Assembly: GCA_902778985.1 (NCBI GenBank)
Contig: CACYZS010000009.1
Coordinates: forward strand, 1 to 13,839
Reading direction: 5' to 3'
DNA: 13,839 bases
Source: an uncultured Ruminococcus sp.
GTDB lineage: Bacteria > Bacillota > Clostridia > Oscillospirales > CAG-272
Shown here: positions 7,858 through 13,355 of the stretch, one piece after another
How positions within the stretch are numbered: the stretch's first letter is position 1
How the letters are laid out: each line of letters opens with the position of its first letter
The notes under the pieces: generated by a model
What the model saw: only the letters and a program-made list of their open reading frames with translations
What the model was told of the DNA's origin: nothing
The model's database searches: none
Made by a program: the position numbers and the translations under genes

Positions 7858-7886
7858 ATTATACAACGGAAACGCAAGATTGTCAA
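7858..7886 (-). promoter_or_regulatory. Perfect consensus promoter for the 752-residue protein gene
   Basis: On the minus strand TTGACA (7881-7886), 17-bp spacer, TATAAT (7858-7863). The predicted start is about 70 bp before the start codon. No obvious operator dyad overlaps it, so high, largely constitutive expression is expected. Confidence 0.88.
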
Positions 7887-7944
7887 ACCTTTTTCGCAGT
7901 TTTCCCAAACGACGTTCCGACCCGTCGAAATTCGCCGCCGCCGA

Positions 7945-7973
7945 TTGACAAAACGCGGCGGGGAAAGTATAAT
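7945..7973 (+). promoter_or_regulatory. Perfect consensus promoter for the feo operon
   Basis: TTGACA (7945-7950), 17-bp spacer, TATAAT (7968-7973), diverging from the promoter at 7858-7886 with 58 bp between the two -35 boxes. I see no Fur-box or DtxR-type palindrome. CCGCCG (about 7938-7943) and CGGCGG (7956-7961) flank the -35 as a 6-bp dyad, which is a weak candidate operator. Confidence 0.88.
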
Positions 7974-7984
7974 AGACGTAGCAC

Positions 7985-8026
7985 AGAGGGGGACGCCGTC
8001 CCGCCGGGGATCCGGCAGGGTACGGC
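7985..8026 (+). promoter_or_regulatory. feo 5' leader: SD-like AGAGGGGGA followed by a stable hairpin
   Basis: The leader begins near 7980. AGAGGGGGA (7985-7993) is the only good ribosome-site-like sequence but lies about 44 bases before the ATG. Between them is a long stem-loop: GCCGT-CCC-GCCGG (7995-8007), loop GGAT, then CCGGC-a-GGG-t-ACGGC (8012-8026), 13 pairs with two bulges. After the hairpin only ACACGAAAAA remains before ATG. Folding would bring the SD within about 12 bases of the start. Confidence 0.5.
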
Positions 8027-8036
8027 ACACGAAAAA

Positions 8037-10400
8037 ATGACGTTAAAAGAACTGCCGATCGGTCGCTCGGCGTCGGTCGTCGAGGTGGGCGGCACGGGCG
8101 CGCTCCGCCAGCACCTGCTGGACATGGGCATCGTCCCGGGCGTCGCCGTGACCATGGTCAAGCACGCGCCGCTCGGGGATCCCGTCGAGATCCGGATCCA
8201 CAGTTACGAGTTGACGCTGCGGCTTGACGACGCGGCGAAGATCAAGATCACGGAGCAAACCGACGTTCCCGCCCCGGAAGAGGAAGAACCCCCCCGGAAG
8301 AGCGCCGCGCACCCCGGGCTCGGTGAGGGCGGGAAGAACTATCACGTCAAAGCCGACGAGAATCCTCTGCCCGCCGGGACCACCCTGACCTTCGCGCTCG
8401 CGGGCAACCAGAACTGCGGGAAGACCACCCTCTTCAACCAGTTGACCGGCTCCAACCAGCACGTCGGGAACTTCCCCGGGGTGACGGTGGATAAAAAGGA
8501 TGGACCGATCCGCGGGTACAAGGGGACCCTCGTGACCGACCTGCCCGGCATCTATTCCCTCTCCCCCTACTCCTCGGAAGAACTGGTGACGCGGGCGCAC
8601 ATCCTGAACGAGAAACCGCACTGCATCATCAACATCGTCGACGCGACCAATATCGAGCGAAACCTGTACCTGACCATGCAACTGCTCGAACTCGAGGTCC
8701 CGACCGTGCTCGCCCTCAATATGATGGACGAAGTGCGCGCGGGCGGCGGTTCGATCGACGTCAACCGCATGGAAGAGATGCTCGGGATCCCGGTCGTGCC
8801 CATCTCCGCCGCCAAGGGCGAGGGCATCCGGGAGTTGATCGACCACGCCGTCCATATCGCCAAGTACCAGGAGCGCCCGGGACGGCAGGACTTCTGCGAT
8901 CCCGAAGGCGAGGGCGCGCCGGTCCACCGCTGCCTGCACGGGATCATGCACCTGACCGAGGATCACGCCCGCGCGGCGGGGATCCCCGTCCGCTTCGCCG
9001 CCGCGAAACTGGCGGAAGGCGACAAGGAGATCCTGAAATCGCTCGCGCTCGACAAGAACGAACAGGAACTGCTCGAACATATGGTGAAGCAGATGGAGAG
9101 CGAACGCGGGCTCGACCGCGCCGCCGCCATCGCCGATATGCGCTTCGCCTTTATCCGCCGCGTCTGCCGCGAGACCGTCGTGCGGACCAAAGAGAGCCCC
9201 GAACGCCGCCGCAGCGAGAAGATCGACCGGATACTGACCGGCCGCTTCACCGCGTTCCCGCTCTTCGTTCTGATCATGGGGCTGGTCTTCTTCCTGACCT
9301 TCAACGTGATCGGGAAACTGCTCTCGGACGCGCTCTCGCTCGGGATCGACGCGCTCGGTTCCCTGGTGGCAGGCTGGCTCGCCTCGGCAAACGTAAACCT
9401 TGCTTTACAATCGCTTGTGGTGGACGGGATCTTTGCGGGCGTTGGTTCGGTGCTCTCGTTTTTGCCGACCATCGTGACCCTGTTCTTCTTCCTGTCGCTG
9501 CTTGAAGACACGGGGTATATGGCGCGCGTGGCGTTCGTTGCCGACAAGTTGTTCCGGAAGATCGGGCTGTCGGGGCGGAGCATCGTGCCGATGCTGATCG
9601 GGTTCGGTTGCACGGTGCCGGGCGTGATGGCGAGCCGGACGCTTCCCTCGGAGCGCGACCGGAAGATGACCGTGCTCCTGACGCCGTATATGAGTTGTTC
9701 GGCGAAGTTGCCGATCTACGCGTTCTTTTCCGCCGCGTTCTTCGGGCGCTGGGCGGCGCTGGTGATGGCGGGGCTGTATTTCGGCGGCATCCTCGTGGGC
9801 GTGCTGATGGCGCTTCTGTTCCGGCGAGTGCTGTTCCGCGGCGAAGCGGTCCCGTTTGTGATGGAGTTGCCGAACTACCGTCTGCCGGGGCTGAAAAACG
9901 TCGGTCTTCTCCTGTGGGAAAAGGCAAGCGACTTCCTGCGCCGCGCGTTCACGGTGATCTTTTTGGCAACCCTGGCGATCTGGTTCCTGCAAAGTTATGA
10001 TCTGCGGCTGAACTATCTCGCGGCGGAGGGCGCGAACGCCGACAGTATCCTCGCGCGGATCGCCGGGTTTATCGCGCCGGTCTTCAAGCCGCTCGGGTTC
10101 GGGTCGTGGCAGGCGTCGGTCGCGCTGATCACCGGGTTTATCGCCAAGGAGAGCGTGGTCTCTACCTTTACCGTTCTGCTCGGCGCCGCCTCGGTCACAA
10201 CCATCCTCTCGCCGCTCGCGGCGCTTCCCTTCCTGGTCTTTTGCCTGCTCTATACGCCCTGCGTCGCCGCGATCGGCGCCATCCGCCGGGAACTCGGCGT
10301 GCGTTGGGCTGCCCGCGTCGTCCTGCTCCAGTGCGCCGTCGCCTGGATCGTCGCCGCGCTCGTCCGCCTGATCGTCCTGCTCTTCGGGGGGGTGTTGTAA
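8037..10400 (+). CDS. feoB: FeoA-FeoB fusion, ferrous iron transporter
   Basis: Inner-membrane Fe(II) importer with its FeoA partner fused at the N-terminus. Residues 1-76 form the SH3-like FeoA domain (LPIGRSASVVEV; LLDMGIVPG). A Pro/Glu/Lys linker (77-112) leads to the FeoB G domain: G1 GNQNCGKT (123-130), switch NFPGVTVD (145-152), G3 DLPG (168-171), G4 NMMD (228-231), G5 SAAKG (257-261). A helical GDI-like region (about 265-395) precedes the membrane part (about 405-787) with the conserved GFGCTVPG (522-529), SERDRKM (538-544) and YMSCSAKLP (551-559) gate segments. Length 787 fits a FeoB core plus FeoA. The start coincides with the FeoA domain start although no standard SD is adjacent; see the leader entry. 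It is followed after three bases by a FeoB-associated small protein. Confidence 0.96.
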   Translation: MTLKELPIGRSASVVEVGGTGALRQHLLDMGIVPGVAVTMVKHAPLGDPVEIRIHSYELTLRLDDAAKIKITEQTDVPAPEEEEPPRKSAAHPGLGEGGKNYHVKADENPLPAGTTLTFALAGNQNCGKTTLFNQLTGSNQHVGNFPGVTVDKKDGPIRGYKGTLVTDLPGIYSLSPYSSEELVTRAHILNEKPHCIINIVDATNIERNLYLTMQLLELEVPTVLALNMMDEVRAGGGSIDVNRMEEMLGIPVVPISAAKGEGIRELIDHAVHIAKYQERPGRQDFCDPEGEGAPVHRCLHGIMHLTEDHARAAGIPVRFAAAKLAEGDKEILKSLALDKNEQELLEHMVKQMESERGLDRAAAIADMRFAFIRRVCRETVVRTKESPERRRSEKIDRILTGRFTAFPLFVLIMGLVFFLTFNVIGKLLSDALSLGIDALGSLVAGWLASANVNLALQSLVVDGIFAGVGSVLSFLPTIVTLFFFLSLLEDTGYMARVAFVADKLFRKIGLSGRSIVPMLIGFGCTVPGVMASRTLPSERDRKMTVLLTPYMSCSAKLPIYAFFSAAFFGRWAALVMAGLYFGGILVGVLMALLFRRVLFRGEAVPFVMELPNYRLPGLKNVGLLLWEKASDFLRRAFTVIFLATLAIWFLQSYDLRLNYLAAEGANADSILARIAGFIAPVFKPLGFGSWQASVALITGFIAKESVVSTFTVLLGAASVTTILSPLAALPFLVFCLLYTPCVAAIGAIRRELGVRWAARVVLLQCAVAWIVAALVRLIVLLFGGVL

Positions 10401-10403
10401 AAA

Positions 10404-10568
10404 ATGGCGTGGTTACAAAGCAATTTGCCAACCGTGATCGTCGCCGCCGTGGTCGTCCTTGCCGCCGCTGCCGCCCTCTTCTTCGCCCTTCGCGCCCGCA
10501 AAAAAGGCGGCTCCTGCTCCTGCGGTTGCGGCTCCTGCCCCTATTCAAACGGGTGTAAGAAGAAATAG
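10404..10568 (+). CDS. FeoB-associated Cys-rich small membrane protein
   Basis: A 54-residue protein starting three bases after the feoB stop. A single hydrophobic helix (about 9-29, VIVAAVVVLAAAAALFFAL) is followed by basic residues and a Cys-rich tail, SCSCGCGSCPYSNGCKKK (37-54), with Cys at 38, 40, 42, 45 and 51. This architecture is that of the FeoB-associated Cys-rich membrane proteins found after feoB in many Firmicutes. A role in handling iron at the transporter is inferred from position and cysteines. The ribosome site would be the G-rich end of feoB (GGGGGGGTG, 10386-10394). Confidence 0.85.
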   Translation: MAWLQSNLPTVIVAAVVVLAAAAALFFALRARKKGGSCSCGCGSCPYSNGCKKK

Positions 10569-10575
10569 GGAGAAC

Positions 10576-10620
10576 GCGCGCTTTCTTGAGGGCGTCGCCC
10601 GCGCTTTTTCTGCGCGGGCG
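10576..10620 (+). terminator. Probable feo operon terminator with overlapping hairpin
   Basis: GCGCG (10576-10580) can pair with CGCGC (10600-10604) around an inner GGGCG-t-CGCCC stem, followed at once by TTTTT (10605-10609). A competing 9-bp hairpin CGCCCGCGC (10596-10604) and GCGCGGGCG (10612-10620) uses the T run as its loop. The first fold is a normal intrinsic terminator 8 bases past the stop codon. Confidence 0.6.
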
Positions 10621-10665
10621 CGGTGAGGAAAGCGCGGCAAAGAACTTCATTAAGGAAATAATAAA

Positions 10666-10693
10666 GCAAAACGGCGTTGCGACGCCGTTTTGC
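10666..10693. terminator. Perfect 12-bp hairpin, possible bidirectional terminator
   Basis: GCAAAACGGCGT (10666-10677), loop TGCG, ACGCCGTTTTGC (10682-10693). A-rich left and T-rich right arms sit inside the stem, and no T run follows outside it. It may be a terminator or the first unit of a small hairpin cluster; GTTCTAT occurs just after it (10695-10701) and again at 10733-10739. Confidence 0.5.
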
Positions 10694-10790
10694 GGTTCTA
10701 TAGCCGCGACTTCGAGCGGTCGCTTTGCTTTTGTTCTATCAACACGCGGAGCGCTTGCCCCGGTCGCGAGCGTCCGGTTTTTTTCTTTTT
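10694..10790 (+). other. Non-coding stretch between feo operon and merR gene
   Basis: No supported gene. It contains two copies of GTTCTAT (10695-10701, 10733-10739) around a short hairpin GCGAC (10706-10710) / GTCGC (10719-10723), and a pyrimidine/T-rich run (10778-10794) preceded by a weak CCGG...CCGG pairing (10760-10777). The T run could serve as a last terminator before the merR promoter. Confidence 0.4.
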
Positions 10791-10794
10791 TCTC

Positions 10795-10825
10795 TTGACA
10801 TTGACGCTACGTCAAGTGATATGAT
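10795..10825 (+). promoter_or_regulatory. MerR-type promoter with 19-bp spacer and internal dyad
   Basis: TTGACA (10795-10800), a 19-bp spacer, and TATGAT (10820-10825). The spacer starts with a perfect dyad TTGACG-CTA-CGTCAA (10801-10815). Over-long spacers with a dyad between -35 and -10 are the classic target of MerR-family regulators, which untwist the DNA to activate. The gene immediately downstream encodes a MerR protein, so autoregulation is the natural inference. Confidence 0.75.
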
Positions 10826-10847
10826 ATAGTATAGAGGAGGCGAGGAG

Positions 10848-11549
10848 ATGTGTCAAAAGCAAGTATATGATATCGCAGAGGTGTGCAAGATGCTTGGCAC
10901 TACGTCAAGGACTCTTCGCTTTTATGAGGAAAAAGGGATCGTTCAAAGCACCTCGGTCGGATTGTCCTCTCGCCGGCATTATACCGAAGGGCAAATATCT
11001 CATATAAAATCCGTTCTTGTCCTTCGCGCGTTAGGTTTGTCTGTGAGGACGATTGCAGCGTTTCAAGCAAAAGGAACGGATTTGAAAGACGCCGTCCTTT
11101 CTAAACGCGCAGAAATAGTTGCGTCTATTGATTCTCGCCTTCGTGAAATCGCTCTTTTGAACGACGCTTTGTCTGCGCTTGAATCGGGAACAGATATTTT
11201 CGCCGATAATTGGCGGCGTTCTTCCGCTATGAACGCAAAAGAAAAAGCAATCGTGCGAATCTGTACAGACGCCGTTTTAAGCGGAGACACCGACACGCTC
11301 TACGAGCATCTGGCTCCTCGCTTGATAGAATATATGCCGAAAGACGTTTTCCGTGTTGTTCGGAAAGATACGTTGGCTCCCCTTGGCGATTTTGTTTCGG
11401 TTGACAAAATCGTTGCAGACGATCGGATTGCAAACAAATTATACTGTTATATCAAGTATTCAAAACTTGGTCTTAAAATCACGTACGTTTTCCACGGCGG
11501 AAAAATTGCCGGGCTTTGGCTTGGATATTACGACACAAACGCGAGGTGA
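10848..11549 (+). CDS. MerR-family regulator with DUF3887-like C-terminal domain
   Basis: DNA-binding transcription factor. Residues 6-76 form the MerR winged helix: YDIAEVCKMLGTTSRTLRFYEEKGIV, then RRHYTEGQISHIKSVLVLRALGLSVRTI. Residues 80-115 are a helical dimerisation coil. The rest (about 128-230) is not a metal-binding MerR tail; its pattern (LGDFVSVDKIVADD..., then IKYSKLGLKITYVF, and GGKIAGLWLG near the end) looks like the DUF3887/NTF2-like fold, so the ligand is unknown. The start is supported by GAGGAGG (10834-10840) seven bases before ATG. Codon use and composition are visibly more AT-rich than in surrounding genes, suggesting acquisition by transfer. The next gene starts four bases after its stop and is probably co-transcribed. 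Confidence 0.85.
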   Translation: MCQKQVYDIAEVCKMLGTTSRTLRFYEEKGIVQSTSVGLSSRRHYTEGQISHIKSVLVLRALGLSVRTIAAFQAKGTDLKDAVLSKRAEIVASIDSRLREIALLNDALSALESGTDIFADNWRRSSAMNAKEKAIVRICTDAVLSGDTDTLYEHLAPRLIEYMPKDVFRVVRKDTLAPLGDFVSVDKIVADDRIANKLYCYIKYSKLGLKITYVFHGGKIAGLWLGYYDTNAR

Positions 11550-11553
11550 AACG

Positions 11554-11874
11554 ATGAAAAGAATTGCTTTCGTTCTTCTGATAACGGTTCTTGCCTTGTC
11601 TTTGACCGCCTGCAGAGTCAATTGGTTCGATCGGCATTATGACGTTCCGTGGTGGACGATTGCCGTTCCGATCGTTGTCTTTGCCGCAATCGTGTGTTTT
11701 GCCGCCGGAAAGTATATCGCATCCAAGAAATACGTCTGCCCCAAATGCAACAAATCTTTTTATCCAAAATGGTGGCAGGCGTTTTCCTTTCATATGAATG
11801 GCTACCGCGTTTTCAAATGTCCTCATTGTGGAAGAAAGGGCTTTTGTTCGCTTTCAAAAGAATCGGATGATTGA
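11554..11874 (+). CDS. Small lipoprotein/membrane protein with C-terminal zinc ribbon
   Basis: No named family recognised. The 106 residues begin with a lipoprotein-like signal: MKRI, a hydrophobic core, and a lipobox LTAC with Cys20. A second hydrophobic segment follows (about 33-52, WTIAVPIVVFAAIVCFAAG). The C-terminal part has a four-Cys ribbon: CPKC (62-65) and CPHC (89-92), with a further Cys at 98, separated by an aromatic stretch (FYPKWWQAFSF). If lipidated, the chain would return through the membrane and place the ribbon inside; alternatively the first helix is an uncleaved anchor. The ATG is chosen because GAGGTG (11543-11548) lies 5 bases upstream and the lipobox fits; longer in-frame starts run inside merR. 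Composition is AT-rich like merR. Confidence 0.75.
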   Translation: MKRIAFVLLITVLALSLTACRVNWFDRHYDVPWWTIAVPIVVFAAIVCFAAGKYIASKKYVCPKCNKSFYPKWWQAFSFHMNGYRVFKCPHCGRKGFCSLSKESDD

Positions 11875-11895
11875 CGATGATTGGTTTATTATCAC

Positions 11896-12020
11896 GAAGC
11901 CCGCGCCGAACGGCGCGGGCTTCAATTCACGCAAACGCAGTTTGCAATTCATGACGGCGAGCGTTCGCGTCGCCGTCAATTCACGCCGCGTCGCGGCAAT
12001 TCACGGCGTTCGCAAACGCC
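11896..12020. repeat. Hairpin array A: five different palindromes joined by AATTCAC
   Basis: Five consecutive inverted repeats: H1 11896-11923 (12-bp arms, loop GAAC), H2 11931-11945 (GCAAAC/GTTTGC), H3 11953-11977 (GACGGCGA/TCGCCGTC), H4 11985-11997 (GCCGC/GCGGC) and H5 12005-12020 (GGCGTT/AACGCC). The linkers are exactly seven bases: AATTCAC at 11924-11930, 11978-11984 and 11998-12004, and AATTCAT at 11946-11952. The seven bases before H1 (TTATCAC) share the TCAC end. Stems are unrelated in sequence while linkers are constant. H1 starts 21 bases after the lipoprotein stop and may also act as its terminator, though no T run follows. Confidence 0.85.
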
Positions 12021-12040
12021 CTTCCTTCGGTCTCTTTCTC
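12021..12040. other. Pyrimidine-rich divider between the two hairpin arrays
   Basis: Twenty bases, nearly all C and T on the plus strand, without self-complementarity and without either 7-nt linker. It separates array A from array B. Confidence 0.5.
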
Positions 12041-12184
12041 GCGGCGCTCGCTTTCCCGAGCGCCGCATATCGATTTTCGCGGAACGCGAAAAATATCGAA
12101 CTTGCCTCGGCGACCGCCGCGGCAATTATATCGAACGGCGCACCGCGCCGTATATCGAGCGGGCGCCCCCGACGGGGCGCCCGC
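12041..12184. repeat. Hairpin array B: five different palindromes joined by ATATCGA
   Basis: H6 12041-12066 (10-bp arms GCGGCGCTCG/CGAGCGCCGC), H7 12074-12092 (TTTTCGCG/CGCGAAAA, loop GAA), H8 12100-12127 (TTGCC and CGGCG arms with a mismatch), H9 12135-12151 (ACGGCGC/GCGCCGT, loop ACC) and H10 12159-12184 (11-bp arms, loop CGAC). All four linkers are exactly ATATCGA: 12067-12073, 12093-12099, 12128-12134 and 12152-12158. H10 lies five bases past the dnaJ stop (minus strand) and could work as its terminator or 3'-end stabiliser; no T run follows it. Confidence 0.88.
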
Positions 12185-12189
12185 GTCCT

Positions 12190-13323
12190 TTATTTCTTCA
12201 AAAATCTCTTCAGAAACGACGACCGTTTCGCGTTGTTCCCGTCTCCGCACGACTTCGCGAACTCCTGAAGGATCTTCTTCTGCCCGGACGACAGCCCCTT
12301 CGGCACCTCGACCGTGACGGCGAAGATCAGGTCGCCCTTCCGCTTCGACGAGACCGACGGCATTCCCTGTCCCTTGACCGTGAACTCGGTGCCCGACTGC
12401 GTTCCCTCGGGGATCGTGAACCTGGTCTTGCCGGTCATGGTCGGCACTTCGATCTCCGCGCCGAGCGCCGCGTCGGTAAAGGTGATCGGCACCTCGCAGT
12501 ACAGGTTGCTCCCTCTCCGCTCGAACAGTTCGTGCGGACGGACGCGCACCTCGATCAGAAGGTCGCCCGGGGCGCCGCCGTTGCGGCCGGCGTTGCCCTG
12601 CCCGCGCAGAACGATGCGCTGTCCGTCGTCGATCCCGGCGGGGATCGAGACCTCGAGCGTCTTGGTCAGTTTCACGTATCCGCTCCCGCGGCAGTTCTTG
12701 CACGGATTCTTGATGGTTTTGCCGGTGCCGCGGCACGCCTGACAGGTCTGTTCGGACTGCATCATGCCGAGCAGGGTCTGGCGCTGCGTGATCACGGTGC
12801 CGCGCCCTTTACAGACCGAGCAGGTCTCGATCTTGCTGCCCTTTTCGGCGCCCGTTCCGCCGCAGTCGGCGCACTTTTCGATCCGGTCGAACTTCACGTC
12901 GCGTTTCACGCCGGCAAACGCCTCGTCAAACGACAGATAGACCCGGAGCGCCACGTCCTCCCCGTCCATGCGGGCGGTCCGACGGCTCGCGCCGCCGCCC
13001 CCGAAGAACGACGAGAAGATGTCGCCCATATCGAACCCGCCGAAGCCGCCGAAGCCGGTTCCGCCTCCGCCGCCGCCCCCGCCCATCGAGGGATCGAACG
13101 CGGCGTGACCGTAGCGGTCGTAGGCGGCGCGCTTCTCGGCGTCCGAGAGGATCGTGTACGCTTCGTTCACTTCCTTGAACTTCGCTTCCGCCTCTTTGTC
13201 GCCGGGGTGAAGGTCGGGGTGGTACTGTTTCGCCAGTTTGCGGTACGCGCTCTTGATCGCGGCGTCGTCCGCGCCCTTGTCTACGCCCAGTACCTCGTAA
13301 TAATCTCTTTTCGTGTCAGCCAT
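12190..13323 (-). CDS. dnaJ: Chaperone DnaJ (type I Hsp40)
   Basis: Co-chaperone that delivers unfolded proteins to DnaK and stimulates its ATPase. All parts of a type I DnaJ are present in 377 residues: J domain 1-70 with HPD (35-37), a Gly/Phe linker (75-112) with a run of eight Gly, four zinc-finger repeats CADCGGTG (151), CSVCKGRG (168), CQACRGTG (194) and CKNCRGSG (208), then C-terminal substrate domains to about 350 and a basic end ([11 protein letters not shown]). The ribosome site AGAGGA is well placed before ATG. The gene is 32 bp downstream of the histidine-phosphatase gene, likely co-transcribed; dnaK, grpE and hrcA are not in view and no CIRCE-type repeat is visible. The 3' end abuts hairpin array B. 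Confidence 0.97.
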   Translation of the reverse strand: MADTKRDYYEVLGVDKGADDAAIKSAYRKLAKQYHPDLHPGDKEAEAKFKEVNEAYTILSDAEKRAAYDRYGHAAFDPSMGGGGGGGGTGFGGFGGFDMGDIFSSFFGGGGASRRTARMDGEDVALRVYLSFDEAFAGVKRDVKFDRIEKCADCGGTGAEKGSKIETCSVCKGRGTVITQRQTLLGMMQSEQTCQACRGTGKTIKNPCKNCRGSGYVKLTKTLEVSIPAGIDDGQRIVLRGQGNAGRNGGAPGDLLIEVRVRPHELFERRGSNLYCEVPITFTDAALGAEIEVPTMTGKTRFTIPEGTQSGTEFTVKGQGMPSVSSKRKGDLIFAVTVEVPKGLSSGQKKILQEFAKSCGDGNNAKRSSFLKRFLKK

Positions 13324-13355
13324 TTTGCGTTTTTCCTCTTATATAGAACGCGGGA

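Noticed and set aside
5348..7948. An 866-codon open frame on the plus strand opposite the 752-residue gene
   Set aside because: Its translation is rich in Val, Asp, Arg and Glu in the way antisense frames of GC-rich genes are. The minus-strand gene has the promoter, ribosome site, domain repeats and terminator.
10586..10798. 70-codon open frame between the feo operon and merR
   Set aside because: It lies over terminators and hairpins, has no ribosome site, and its end overlaps the merR -35 box.
11353..11553. Longer N-terminal version of the lipoprotein starting inside merR
   Set aside because: The upstream part overlaps merR out of frame; the ATG at 11554 has a good SD and starts a proper lipoprotein signal.
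11896..12184. CRISPR array
   Set aside because: The repeated parts are only 7 nt, the intervals are themselves palindromes of 13-28 nt, and no cas gene is nearby.
11896..12184. Integron attC sites or ordinary REP/BIME elements
   Set aside because: No GTTRRRY core sites or integrase are seen, and the stems are not copies of one another as in REP elements.
11798..12268. 156-codon open frame from the lipoprotein gene into the array
   Set aside because: It overlaps the zinc-ribbon gene in another frame and then translates hairpins; no ribosome site.
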